In this document: piece after piece, positions 36,352 to 45,291 of the stretch | Layout: the number at the start of each line of letters is the position of its first letter | Numbering within the stretch: the stretch's first letter is position 1 | From: Bordetella genomosp. 13 | GTDB lineage: Bacteria; Pseudomonadota; Gammaproteobacteria; Burkholderiales; Burkholderiaceae_B | Direction: 5' to 3' | Assembly (NCBI RefSeq): GCF_007679965.1 | Contig: NZ_VEHL01000001.1 | Span: forward strand, 620,001-684,000 | Length of the DNA stretch: 64,000 nt | The notes under the pieces: generated by a model | Seen by the model: only the letters and a program-made list of their open reading frames with translations | Told to the model about the DNA's origin: nothing | Database searches by the model: none | Made by a program: the position numbers and the translations under genes

Positions 36352-38613
36352 ATGAAATTCCGATTTCCCATTTTCATCATCGACGAAGACTACCGTTCCG
36401 AGAACGCCTCGGGTCTCGGTATTCGCGCACTGGCGGCGGCCATCGAGGCCGAGGGCGTCGAGGTGCTCGGCGTGACCAGCTATGGCGACCTCAGTTCGTT
36501 CGCCCAGCAGCAAAGCCGCGCCAGCGCGTTCATCCTGTCGATCGACGATGAGGAATTCGACGACTCCTCGCCCGAGGACGTGGCCAGCGCCATCAAGAAC
36601 CTGCGCTCGTTCATCGGCGAACTGCGCTTTCGCAACGCCGACATCCCGATCTACCTGTACGGCGAGACGCGCACGTCGGAGCACATCCCGAACGACATCC
36701 TGCGCGAGCTGCACGGCTTCATCCACATGTTCGAGGACACCCCCGAGTTCGTGGCGCGCCACATCATCCGCGAGGCCCGCAGCTACGTCGACGGCCTGGC
36801 GCCGCCGTTCTTCCGCGAGCTGGTCGAATACGCCCAGGAAGGCTCGTACTCGTGGCACTGTCCCGGCCACTCGGGCGGCGTCGCGTTCCTGAAGAGCCCC
36901 GTGGGCCAGATGTTCCACCAGTTCTTCGGCGAGAACATGCTGCGCGCCGACGTGTGCAACGCCGTGGACGAACTGGGCCAACTGCTGGACCACACCGGCC
37001 CGGTGGCCGAGTCCGAGCTGAACGCCGCGCGCATCTTCCACGCCGACCACTGCTTCTTCGTCACCAACGGCACGTCCACGTCCAACAAGGTCGTGTGGCA
37101 CGCCAACGTGGCCGCGGGCGACGTGGTGGTGGTCGACCGCAACTGCCACAAGTCCATCCTGCATGCCATCACGATGACGGGCGCCATTCCGGTGTTCCTG
37201 CGGCCCACCCGCAACCACCTGGGCATCATCGGCCCCATCCCGCTGGAAGAGTTCGATCCCGAGAACATCCGCAAGAAGATCGAGGCCAACCCCTTCGCGC
37301 GCGAAGCGGTGAACAAGAACCCGCGCATCCTGACGCTGACGCAGAGCACCTACGACGGCGTGATCTACAACGTCGAGATGATCAAGGAACAGCTGGGCGA
37401 CTACGTCGACACGCTGCACTTCGACGAGGCCTGGCTGCCGCACGCATCGTTCCACGAGTACTACCAGGACATGCACGCCATCGGCGAGAACCGGCCGCGC
37501 CGCAAGGAAGGCATGGTGTTCGCCACGCACTCCACGCACAAGCTGCTGGCCGGCATTTCGCAGGCCTCGCAGATCATCGTGCAGGAGTCCGAGACCCGCA
37601 AGCTCGACCGCAACATCTTCAACGAGGCGTACCTGATGCACACCTCGACGTCGCCGCAGTACGCGATCATCGCGTCGTGCGACGTGGCCGCGGCCATGAT
37701 GGAGCCTCCGGGCGGCACCGCGCTGGTCGAGGAAAGCATCCGCGAAGCCATGGACTTCCGCCGCGCCATGCGCAAGGTGGAATCCGAATTCGGCAAGAAC
37801 GACTGGTGGTTCAAGGTGTGGGGCCCGAACCGCCTGCCGTCCGAAGGCATCGGCAATCGCGACGACTGGTTCCTGGAAGCCAACGACCACTGGCACGGCT
37901 TCGGCGAAATGGCCGAAGGCTTCAACATGCTGGACCCGATCAAGGCCACGGTCATCACCCCGGGCCTGGACATGTCGGGCAGCTTCGGCGAGACCGGCAT
38001 TCCGGCCGCGCTGGTGTCCAAGTATTTGACCGAGCACGGCGTGGTGGTCGAGAAGACGGGCCTCTACTCGTTCTTCATCCTGTTCACCATCGGCATCACC
38101 AAGGGCCGCTGGAACACGCTGCTGACCGCGCTGCAGCAGTTCAAGGACGACTACGACCGCAACCAGCCGCTGTGGCGCATCCTGCCCGAGTTCTGCCGCG
38201 ACCATCGCCGCTACGAGCGCATGGGCCTGCGCGACCTGTGCCAGCAGATCCACGAAGCCTATCGCGAACGCGACGTGGCGCGCCTGACCACCGAGATGTA
38301 CCTGAGCGACATGGTGCCGGCGCTGAAGCCGTCGGATGCCTTCGCGCGCATGGCGCACCGCGAGGTCGAGCGCGTGGCCATCGACGAACTCGAAGGCCGC
38401 GTCACCGGCGTGCTGCTGACGCCGTACCCGCCGGGCATCCCGCTGCTGATCCCGGGCGAGCGCTTCAACCGCACCATCGTCCAGTACCTGCAGTTCGCCC
38501 GCGAGTTCAACTCGCGCTTCCCCGGCTTCGAGACCTACATCCACGGCCTGGCCGACGAGGCGGCGCCCGACGGCAGCAAGCGCTACTACGTGGACTGCCT
38601 GAAGGAAGACTGA
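36352..38613 (+). CDS. PLP-dependent Orn/Lys/Arg decarboxylase (arginine-decarboxylase-like)
   Basis: A fold-type I PLP enzyme that decarboxylates a basic amino acid to a polyamine precursor. The 753-residue protein has an N-terminal receiver-like wing domain (FPIFIIDEDYRSENASGLGI), a core with SWHCPGHSGGVAFLKSPVG and VTNGTSTSNKVVWHANV, and PLP-binding Lys397 in THSTHKLLAGISQAS. A C-terminal domain ends SKRYYVDCLKED. Length is close to biodegradative arginine decarboxylase AdiA (about 755), longer than CadA/LdcC, but the substrate cannot be fixed from sequence. The ATG at 36352 has GGAG 9 bp upstream. An intrinsic terminator follows. Confidence 0.9.
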   Translation: MKFRFPIFIIDEDYRSENASGLGIRALAAAIEAEGVEVLGVTSYGDLSSFAQQQSRASAFILSIDDEEFDDSSPEDVASAIKNLRSFIGELRFRNADIPIYLYGETRTSEHIPNDILRELHGFIHMFEDTPEFVARHIIREARSYVDGLAPPFFRELVEYAQEGSYSWHCPGHSGGVAFLKSPVGQMFHQFFGENMLRADVCNAVDELGQLLDHTGPVAESELNAARIFHADHCFFVTNGTSTSNKVVWHANVAAGDVVVVDRNCHKSILHAITMTGAIPVFLRPTRNHLGIIGPIPLEEFDPENIRKKIEANPFAREAVNKNPRILTLTQSTYDGVIYNVEMIKEQLGDYVDTLHFDEAWLPHASFHEYYQDMHAIGENRPRRKEGMVFATHSTHKLLAGISQASQIIVQESETRKLDRNIFNEAYLMHTSTSPQYAIIASCDVAAAMMEPPGGTALVEESIREAMDFRRAMRKVESEFGKNDWWFKVWGPNRLPSEGIGNRDDWFLEANDHWHGFGEMAEGFNMLDPIKATVITPGLDMSGSFGETGIPAALVSKYLTEHGVVVEKTGLYSFFILFTIGITKGRWNTLLTALQQFKDDYDRNQPLWRILPEFCRDHRRYERMGLRDLCQQIHEAYRERDVARLTTEMYLSDMVPALKPSDAFARMAHREVERVAIDELEGRVTGVLLTPYPPGIPLLIPGERFNRTIVQYLQFAREFNSRFPGFETYIHGLADEAAPDGSKRYYVDCLKED

Positions 38614-38645
38614 TCCGCGGCGCGGCCATGCCGTGACGGACGACG

Positions 38646-38676
38646 CGAGGCCCCCGATCGGGGACCTCGTTCTTTT
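38646..38676 (+). terminator. Intrinsic terminator after the decarboxylase gene
   Basis: Stem CGAGG-C-CCCC / GGGG-A-CCTCG with loop GATC (38646-38669) is followed by TTCTTTT, 33 bp after the decarboxylase stop. One internal C/A mismatch is present. Confidence 0.85.
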
Positions 38677-38767
38677 GGGGCGCGAGAGGCGTCGCGCCGT
38701 GTCGTCCCGTCCTGGGGATGCCTTGCCGCAGGGCGCGCCGGCATCATGGCGCGGTGCCGACGGCCGG

Positions 38768-39664
38768 CTAGGACAATGCCGCGACCAGTCTGCCCACCTC
38801 GGCGATGATGCGGTCCCGTTCCGGCATATCGATGGCGGTGGTCTCGAGATAGACCGACACGACGATGGGCGCGCCGCCGGGCGCCCGCGCGAAGCCGGCG
38901 TCGTTGGCGCCCACCTTGGAGTAGGTGCCGGTCTTCTCGCCCACGGTCCAATCGGAGGGCAATCCCGCCCGCAGCCGCGTGCCGCCCGTCTGGTTGGCCA
39001 CCAGCCACGACTGCAGCATCCGGCGCGATTCCGGCTTCAGCGCCTGGCCGAACAGCAGGGCGCCCAGTGTCCGGTTCATCGCGTGCGGACTGGTGGTATC
39101 GAGCGGCTCCGATACGTGGGGCACGTTCAGCTCGGGCTCGTAGCGGTCATGGCGGGTGATGGGATCGCCCAGGCTGCGCACGAAGCGGGTCAGCGCCTGC
39201 GGCCCGCCGTAACTGCGGTGCATCAGGTTCGCGGCCGTGTTGTCGCTGGTGGTGATCGTGGCATGGCACAGTTCGGCCAGCGTCATGCCGCGCGCGCCGA
39301 CGTGCTGTTTCGTCACCGGGGCGTGGTCGAGCAGATCGGATTGGGCGATGGGGATGCGCCGTGCCAGCTGTTCCTCGCCGCGGTCCGCGCGCGCCAGGAT
39401 GTATGCTGCCGACAGCGTCTTGAACGAGCTGAGCATCATGAAGCGCTCGTCGCCGCGATGGCTGGCGACCTGTCCGGTGGCCGTGTCGGTCAGCGCGACG
39501 CCCAGCCGCCCCTGGCTCTGTTTCTCAAGGTCGGCCAGCACCTGGCCCAGGTCGGCAAGCCGAGCCAGCGGCCAACGGTTTTTCTTGTTTATCTGGCTCC
39601 ACGCCCAACCCGGCAGCAGGCCTGCCAGCAACGTGGCGGTGGCGACGTTCCGTCTCGTAATCAA
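38768..39664 (-). CDS. Class A serine beta-lactamase
   Basis: Hydrolyses beta-lactams in the periplasm. It has 298 residues with all class A motifs: SSFK (Ser79 nucleophile, Lys82), SDN at 140-142, E176xxLN (RYEPELN, general base) and KTG at 244-246. The N-terminus LITRRNVATATLLAGLLPGW has a twin-arginine pair before a hydrophobic run, suggesting Tat or Sec export. No ATG fits; the TTG at 39664 has GAGGAGG 6 bp upstream and is the likely start. It resembles chromosomal class A enzymes of Bordetella-like bacteria. A perfect 8-bp inverted repeat (39699-39716) lies just upstream. There is no adjacent ampR-type gene. Confidence 0.93.
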   Translation of the reverse strand: MITRRNVATATLLAGLLPGWAWSQINKKNRWPLARLADLGQVLADLEKQSQGRLGVALTDTATGQVASHRGDERFMMLSSFKTLSAAYILARADRGEEQLARRIPIAQSDLLDHAPVTKQHVGARGMTLAELCHATITTSDNTAANLMHRSYGGPQALTRFVRSLGDPITRHDRYEPELNVPHVSEPLDTTSPHAMNRTLGALLFGQALKPESRRMLQSWLVANQTGGTRLRAGLPSDWTVGEKTGTYSKVGANDAGFARAPGGAPIVVSVYLETTAIDMPERDRIIAEVGRLVAALS

Positions 39665-39698
39665 GGCATCCTCCTCGTGAACGCGATATACGTTTCGT

Positions 39699-39716
39699 TG
39701 ATGCTCTGGAGCATCA
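39699..39716. promoter_or_regulatory. Perfect 8-bp palindrome upstream of beta-lactamase
   Basis: TGATGCTC-TG-GAGCATCA is a perfect palindrome 35-52 bp before the beta-lactamase start codon. It is placed where a repressor or activator would act on a promoter. No obvious regulator is next door. Confidence 0.5.
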
Positions 39717-39805
39717 GGCCACACGATGCGCCCAACTGGCTGCTTGAGAAAGCAGATATCCGGCATCAACGAAAATGGCCAGACAATCCATGTCGCCCTC
39801 AAATG

Positions 39806-39876
39806 GAAAAGCCCCCGACGTAGCGGGGGCCCTAAGCCGATCGTCACGAAAAAAAGACGTAAAGTGAACGATCGGG
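39806..39876 (-). ncRNA. Candidate trans-acting small RNA (about 70 nt)
   Basis: A complete small transcription unit is visible on the minus strand. A sigma70-like promoter (39883-39911) predicts a start near 39876. The RNA would begin at the foot of a hairpin: CCGATCGTTCAC (39875-39864) pairs with GTGACGATCGG (39847-39837) with one bulged base, closing a 16-nt loop that includes a run of seven U. A 5-nt spacer follows, then a perfect 7-bp terminator stem and UUUU (to 39807). There is no open reading frame. It lies between eamA (ends 39941) and the beta-lactamase (starts 39664), both on the same strand. It might instead act as an attenuating leader of the beta-lactamase. The exact ends are inferred. 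Confidence 0.7.
39807..39830 (-). terminator. Intrinsic terminator of the candidate sRNA
   Basis: On the minus strand GCCCCCG-CTACGT-CGGGGGC is followed by TTTTCC. It has a 7-bp perfect stem and a 6-nt loop. It would also stop read-through from eamA. Confidence 0.88.
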
Positions 39877-39882
39877 ACGCAG

Positions 39883-39911
39883 ATGCTAGCTATCGTCCCC
39901 TGAGCAGTCAA
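39883..39911 (-). promoter_or_regulatory. Sigma70-type promoter of the candidate sRNA
   Basis: On the minus strand TTGACT (39911-39906) and TAGCAT (39888-39883) are separated by exactly 17 bp. TTGACT matches the -35 consensus at 5 of 6 positions and TAGCAT the -10 at 4 of 6. Confidence 0.72.
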
Positions 39912-39940
39912 GAAATTCCTGGCAAAGTGAATGCAGGCCT

Positions 39941-40855
39941 TCAGCGCCTGGATAAGCCGCGCGGCGGGAACATGACGCGCATCACCTTGCCCGCCGCCCC
40001 GAACACCACCAGATTGCCCGCCACCACCAGAGCCAGGCCCACCACCGCCAGCGGCGACCACACGTAGCCTTCGAACAGTGTCGAGGCCGCCAGCGCCACG
40101 AACGGAAACAGCACCGTGCAGTACGCGGCGCGCTCCGGCCCGATGCGCGCGACCAGCGTCAGGTAGGCCGTGAAGCCGATCACCGAGCCCGGTATGGCCA
40201 GATAGAGCAGGGCGCCCAGGTAGCGGGCGTCCGCGTCCAGCCCCATCGGCAGGCCCGCCGCCAGGCTGCCCAGCGTCAGCACCGATGCGCCGATCAGCAT
40301 GGCCCACGCATTGGCCGTCAGCGGGTTCAGCCCCATGGCCGACATGCGCGTGGACAGCAGGTTGCCGGTGGAAAAGCACAGCGTGCCCAGCACTGCCAGG
40401 CCCATTCCCAGCCACGTGTCCGCGTCGTCCAGGTGGCCCGACATCTGCTGGATGGATAGCGCGCCGATGCCTGCCAGGCCCAGCAGCGCGCCGGCGATGA
40501 CCTGCGGCTGCAGCGGCCTGCCCATGAAGATGCGGCCGTTGACGGCGTTCAGCAGCGGCGCCAGCGAGAACACCACGGCGACCAGGCCACTGGCCACGTA
40601 GTGCTCCGAGTAATAGAAGCACAGGAAATTCAGGCAGAACAGTGCCAATCCCTGCGCGACCAGGAAGCGCCATGCGTCGCGGGGCGGCAACATCGGCCGG
40701 CGCAGCAGCCGCAGCAGGGCGAACAGGACCAGCGCCGCGATGGCGAAGCGCCAGGCGATGGACACCGGCGGGGGCACCGCGCCGATCTGCCACTTGATGG
40801 CGATCCAGGTGGTGCCCCAGATCAGGACGGTCAGCAGGTACAGCGCAAGGTTCAT
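39941..40855 (-). CDS. EamA/DMT-family transporter
   Basis: A 304-residue drug/metabolite exporter-type membrane protein with about ten helices in two EamA repeats. The first starts MNLALYLLTVLIWGTTWIAI and includes VASGLVAVVFSLAPLLNAV. The second includes LAVLGTLCFSTGNLLSTRMS and VIGFTAYLTLVARIGPERAA. The start at 40855 is chosen because it begins helix 1; the upstream frame to 40915 is Arg/Ala-rich and improbable. An AraC-type regulator is divergent 151 bp away and probably controls it. The substrate is unknown. The candidate sRNA terminator lies beyond its stop. Confidence 0.88.
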   Translation of the reverse strand: MNLALYLLTVLIWGTTWIAIKWQIGAVPPPVSIAWRFAIAALVLFALLRLLRRPMLPPRDAWRFLVAQGLALFCLNFLCFYYSEHYVASGLVAVVFSLAPLLNAVNGRIFMGRPLQPQVIAGALLGLAGIGALSIQQMSGHLDDADTWLGMGLAVLGTLCFSTGNLLSTRMSAMGLNPLTANAWAMLIGASVLTLGSLAAGLPMGLDADARYLGALLYLAIPGSVIGFTAYLTLVARIGPERAAYCTVLFPFVALAASTLFEGYVWSPLAVVGLALVVAGNLVVFGAAGKVMRVMFPPRGLSRR

Positions 40856-40970
40856 GGCGGGCCATGCAAGGGAGGGTGGAAGCCGGGATCCTGCCGCGCG
40901 CCGTCCGTGCGCCATTGTCCAGGCTTGCGCTTTTGTCGCGGTCGGCCCGCATGCGGGGGCGCGGCGTCCC

Positions 40971-40976
40971 TATACT
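40971..40976 (+). promoter_or_regulatory. Candidate -10 element of the AraC-family gene
   Basis: TATACT lies 30 bp before the GTG at 41007 in the eamA-araC divergent spacer. The -35 is not evident. Confidence 0.45.
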
Positions 40977-41006
40977 GTGCGCATCGCCCGTCTCTTCCCG
41001 AGTCCC

Positions 41007-41927
41007 GTGAATCCAGCCTCCATCGCCGTGCCCGCGGATCCGCCGCCCTTCGGCCTGCAATCGGTCTGCCATACCCTGGCGTCGGCCGACGCCAGGCTGG
41101 AGCGCTTCGCCTGGCTGGGCGACCAGCTGGCCGTGGCCATCTGGACCCGCCAGACCGAAGAAACCGAAACCGTCTACGTGAAGCCCGGGCATCACACGCT
41201 GTCGTGCTATCTGGACGGCGGCTATCGCACGGAACGCCAGCGCCTGCCGGGCCAGTTCGGCGCGCCCAGCAAGCTGTGCGCGCTGCCGGGCGAGCACGAG
41301 TCGCGCTGGTGGGTGCGCGGCTACATGCACTTCATGCACCTGTATTTCCTGCCCGGCCACTTCACGCGGCGGGCGGTGGTCGAGCTGGACCGCGAGCCGC
41401 GCGAGCTGACGCTGGCCGACCGCACGTACTTCGAGGACGGGCAGTTGGCCGAGCTGTGCCGCTCGCTGGCCTGTTTCTCGTGGGACGATCCCGATGGCCG
41501 CCTGCGCGCCAACCAGACGGCCCACGAGGTGCTCAGCCGCCTGCTGCGCGGCCAGAGCGTGACCCGCGGCGCAGTCGCGCCCAAGGGCGGGCTGTCGGTG
41601 GCGGTGCGGCGCCGACTGCGCGACTACATCGACGCCCACCTGACCCAGCCGCTGACCGTGGGCGACCTGGCCGAGGTGGCCGCGCTGTCGGAATTCCACT
41701 TGGCGCGCATGTTCCATGTGTCGTTCGGCCTGCCGCCGCACGCCTGGATCGCGCAGGCGCGCGTGGACCGCGCCCGGGCGCTGCTGTCCGCCACGGCGCT
41801 GCCGCTGGCCGACGTGGCCGCGCAGTGCGGCTATGCCAACGTCAGCCATTTCAGCCACCGCTTCCGCGCCAGCGTCGGCGCCACGCCGAACGCCTATCGG
41901 ATGGCGCTGCGGCGCGCGCCGCCGTGA
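41007..41927 (+). CDS. AraC-family transcriptional regulator
   Basis: A 306-residue regulator with an unassigned N-terminal sensing domain (about 1-190, rich in His and Trp: ESRWWVRGYMHFMHLYFLPG). The C-terminal AraC DNA-binding domain holds two HTH motifs: PLTVGDLAEVAALSEFHLAR, and DVAAQCGYANVSHFSHRFRA with the conserved Gly-Tyr. The frame stays open upstream, but the GTG at 41007 is the best start, since upstream codons run through the promoter. It is divergent from the EamA exporter, the likely target. The gap to the next gene is 133 bp. Confidence 0.85.
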   Translation: MNPASIAVPADPPPFGLQSVCHTLASADARLERFAWLGDQLAVAIWTRQTEETETVYVKPGHHTLSCYLDGGYRTERQRLPGQFGAPSKLCALPGEHESRWWVRGYMHFMHLYFLPGHFTRRAVVELDREPRELTLADRTYFEDGQLAELCRSLACFSWDDPDGRLRANQTAHEVLSRLLRGQSVTRGAVAPKGGLSVAVRRRLRDYIDAHLTQPLTVGDLAEVAALSEFHLARMFHVSFGLPPHAWIAQARVDRARALLSATALPLADVAAQCGYANVSHFSHRFRASVGATPNAYRMALRRAPP

Positions 41928-42060
41928 TCGGACCGTCCCTGGTCGCGGCGGTGTGCACGGCCTTACTGCGTCGGCGGGCCTCGGGCCTGTTTGCACTACA
42001 CTGCCGGCCGAACCCGGCCAGTGCGAGGCCTTTCGACCCGAACAGGCCCCAGATCCAACC

Positions 42061-43260
42061 ATGTACGACGTAGCAATCCTGGGCGCCGGCGCTGCCGGCA
42101 TGATGTGCGCCGCGGTGGCGGGCCAGCGCGGCCTGCGCGTGGTGCTGATCGACCATGCCGACAAGCTGGCGGAGAAGATCCGCATCTCGGGCGGCGGCCG
42201 CTGCAACTTCACCAACATCGGCGCGGGGCCCGCCCACTTCCTGTCCGAGAACCCGCATTTCTGCCGCTCGGCGCTGGCCGGCTACACGCCGCGCGAATTC
42301 CTGGACCTGGTGCGCGCGCACCGCATTGCCTGGCACGAAAAGCATCGCGGCCAGCTGTTCTGCGACGACTCCAGCGAATCCATCATCGACATGCTGCGCG
42401 CCGAATGCCAGCAGGGCGGGGTGGCGTGGCGCATGCCGTGCAGCGTGCACGAGATCGGCCGCGAGAACGAGGCCTACGTGCTGCGCACCAGCCAGGGCGA
42501 GGTGCGCGCGGCCAAGCTGGTGGTGGCCACGGGCGGCATGGCCATTCCTCAGCTGGGCGCCACCGATTTCGGCCTGAAGATCGCGCGCCAGTTCGGGCTG
42601 AAGGTGGTCGAGCCGCGCCCGGCGCTGGTGCCGCTGACCTTCGACCCCGTGGCGTGGAAGCCGTTCGCCGAGCTGTCCGGCGTGGCGCTGGAGGTCGGAC
42701 TGGAAACCGGGCAGGGCAAGGCGCGCGGCGAGTTCCTGGAAGACCTGCTGTTCACCCATCGCGGCCTGTCGGGGCCCGCCATCCTGCAGATATCCAGCTA
42801 CTGGAAGCCCGGCGAGCCCATCTCGCTGGACCTGGCGCCCGGCCGCGACATGGCCGAGGAACTGCTGGCCGCGAAGGCCGGCAACCGCCAGCAGCTGCAT
42901 ACCGTGCTGGGGGGCATGTGGCCCAAGCGCCTGGCCGACCGCTGGCTGCAGGCCAGCGGCCCGGGCACGCAGGACCTGTCGGCCAGCCGGGTGGCCGACC
43001 TGCCCGACCGTGCGCTGCGCGAACTGGGGACGCGCATCAACCAGTGGCAGCTGGTGCCCACGGGCACCGCCGGCTACAAGAAGGCCGAGGTGATGCGCGG
43101 CGGCGTGGACACGCGCGGGCTGGACCAGAAGTCCATGCAGGCGCGCGCCGTGCCTGGGCTGTACTTCATCGGCGAGACCGTCGACGTGACCGGCTGGCTG
43201 GGCGGCTACAACTTCCAGTGGGCCTGGGCTTCCGCCGTGGCCTGCGGACGGGCGCTGTAG
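42061..43260 (+). CDS. HI0933-family NAD(P)/FAD-dependent oxidoreductase
   Basis: A 399-residue flavoprotein of the HI0933/YhiN type. The FAD dinucleotide fold is ILGAGAAGMMCAAVAGQRGL. The family signature KIRISGGGRCNFTNIG appears near residue 40, followed by the VVATGGMAIPQLGATDFGL motif. The C-terminus is PGLYFIGETVDVTGWLGGYN, then FQWAWASAVACG. Physiological function is not established for this family. The ATG at 42061 is chosen because the Rossmann motif follows at residue 6. It follows the AraC gene but is probably separate, given the 133-bp spacer. Confidence 0.9.
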   Translation: MYDVAILGAGAAGMMCAAVAGQRGLRVVLIDHADKLAEKIRISGGGRCNFTNIGAGPAHFLSENPHFCRSALAGYTPREFLDLVRAHRIAWHEKHRGQLFCDDSSESIIDMLRAECQQGGVAWRMPCSVHEIGRENEAYVLRTSQGEVRAAKLVVATGGMAIPQLGATDFGLKIARQFGLKVVEPRPALVPLTFDPVAWKPFAELSGVALEVGLETGQGKARGEFLEDLLFTHRGLSGPAILQISSYWKPGEPISLDLAPGRDMAEELLAAKAGNRQQLHTVLGGMWPKRLADRWLQASGPGTQDLSASRVADLPDRALRELGTRINQWQLVPTGTAGYKKAEVMRGGVDTRGLDQKSMQARAVPGLYFIGETVDVTGWLGGYNFQWAWASAVACGRAL

Positions 43261-43313
43261 CGGCCCCGGCCTGACGGCGGGCACGGCCCCTGTTGCCCCC
43301 GCCGCGCGCACCG

Positions 43314-43347
43314 TTGTTGTATTGAATAGAAATTACTATCATTAATG
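43314..43347 (+). promoter_or_regulatory. sodA promoter with AT-rich Fur-like operator
   Basis: TTGTTG (43314-43319) and TATCAT (43337-43342) are 17 bp apart. The spacer and flank are AT-rich and contain TATCATTAA, a Fur-half-site-like sequence. An outer inverted repeat TATTGAA / TTCAATA (43320-43326, 43348-43354) encloses the region. Iron-responsive repression by Fur is known for sodA in other bacteria; here it is inferred. Confidence 0.6.
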
Positions 43348-43429
43348 TTCAATACGACGGCCAGGGCGTTGCCGTGGCCGGAAGGAGTCCCCCTCCGCCG
43401 GAGGGCCGCAACCGCAACCGGAGTCTCCC

Positions 43430-44044
<615 letters not shown>

Positions 44045-44203
44045 TCCGTTGACCTGGGCGGCGGCCCCGGCGGCGTCCGCGGATCCGCCAGGCCTTCCCG
44101 TGACGGTTCGCCAGGCGGCCCGACAAGGCCGGGCGGTTTGCGTTCCGCCCGTGTCCGCAGCGGCAGGGCGGCGTCCGGTCCCCGCCGCCATTGGCCATTC
44201 GCG

Positions 44204-45151
44204 CTATTCGCGCGCGGGCATTGCGGGCTGCCGCCCGTCCAGCGCCTGGCGCGTGCCCGCGAAGGCCTCGCGCAGGAAGTCCACGAACGCGATGACCCGT
44301 CCCGCGTACTGGTGCTGCGGCGAGTACACCGCATAGATGTCCGCCGGAGGCGTCTGATAGCGTCCCAGCACCTGGCGCAGCCGTCCCGCGGCCAGGTGAT
44401 CTGCGATGTCCCATTCGGCGCGCAGGATGATGCCGTGGCCATCCAGCGCCCAATCCACCGCGATTTCCCCGTCGTTGGTGCTCATGTGCACGCCGACCTT
44501 GATGGCGTGCTCGCGCTTGCCCGAGCGCAGGCGCCACACCCCGTGCGTCTCGCTGCCGTGGCGGATGTCGATGCAGGCATGCCGCGCCAGGTCTTCGGGC
44601 TGCAGGGGCTCGCCATGCCGTTCGAGATAGGCGGGTGCCGCGCACAGCAGGCGGCGGTTGGCCGCGATGGGCCGGGCGATGACGCGCGCCTCGGGCGGCT
44701 CGCCGAAGCGCACGCAGATGTCGAAGGCATCGTCGGTCAGCGGGGGCGGGGCCACCGTCAATTGCAGCTGCACGTCCACGTCGGGATAGCGCTGGCGAAA
44801 GCGCGACAGCAGCGGCGCCACGTGATTGCGCCCGAAGCCCAGCGTGGCGTTCACGCGCAGCAATCCGGTGGGCTGCTGGCGCGCGCGCGAGACATGGCGT
44901 TCCATGTCCTCGATGTCGGCCAGGATGCGCCGCGCGTGCATCAGGTAGATCTCGCCCTCCTCGGTCAGGTGCATGCGGCGCGTGGTGCGCGTCAGCAGCT
45001 GCACGCCCAGCCGCGCCTCCAGCTGCGCCAGCCGCTTGGTGACGGCCGGTGGGCTGACGCCCATCTCGCGCGCCGCCGCGGCCAGGCTGGTGCAGCGCGC
45101 CAGCAGGCTGAAGAACGCCATTTCGGAGGGGGCCAGTGGCGTGTTCATCAT
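44204..45151 (-). CDS. LysR-family transcriptional regulator
   Basis: A 315-residue LysR regulator. The N-terminal HTH is APSEMAFFSLLARCTSLAAA, then VSPPAVTKRLAQLEARLGVQ. The effector domain includes LLRVNATLGFGRNHVAPLLS, and the CrgA-like HGIILRAEWDIADHLAAGRL sits near the end. The start is one of two adjacent ATGs (45151 or 45148), with no strong ribosome site. It is divergent from a Bug receptor and an enolase-superfamily gene. The 140-bp spacer contains a LysR-type T-N11-A palindrome at 45220-45237, so self-repression and control of the divergent operon are likely. Confidence 0.9.
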   Translation of the reverse strand: MMNTPLAPSEMAFFSLLARCTSLAAAAREMGVSPPAVTKRLAQLEARLGVQLLTRTTRRMHLTEEGEIYLMHARRILADIEDMERHVSRARQQPTGLLRVNATLGFGRNHVAPLLSRFRQRYPDVDVQLQLTVAPPPLTDDAFDICVRFGEPPEARVIARPIAANRRLLCAAPAYLERHGEPLQPEDLARHACIDIRHGSETHGVWRLRSGKREHAIKVGVHMSTNDGEIAVDWALDGHGIILRAEWDIADHLAAGRLRQVLGRYQTPPADIYAVYSPQHQYAGRVIAFVDFLREAFAGTRQALDGRQPAMPARE

Positions 45152-45219
45152 TAACCGGATCGAAATGATGGAATAACTTCGGACTCGTTCGTTGCCATTC
45201 TAGCGGGCTTAGAGTGCCT

Positions 45220-45237
45220 CATTCCCACCGCGGAATG
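45220..45237. promoter_or_regulatory. Candidate LysR-type operator
   Basis: CATTCC and GGAATG are separated by 6 bp and satisfy the T-N11-A rule. The site lies midway between the divergent LysR and Bug genes. A further ATTC half-site lies at about 45197. Confidence 0.5.
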
Positions 45238-45291
45238 CACGGCCGCCGGCCTGTCGAGGCCGGACACACATAAAACGAACGAGGAGACACC

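Noticed and set aside
36352-38613. Assigning the decarboxylase specifically as adiA, cadA or speC/F
   Set aside because: Length favours an arginine-type enzyme, but the substrate-determining residues cannot be judged without an alignment.
39726-40067. A 113-codon rightward open frame over the sRNA region
   Set aside because: It runs through the sRNA terminator, promoter and into the antisense of eamA. It has no ribosome site or recognisable protein features.
44130-44151. CGGGCGG / CCGCCCG hairpin after sodA as a terminator
   Set aside because: A perfect 7-bp stem with an 8-nt loop is present but no U-run follows in either direction.
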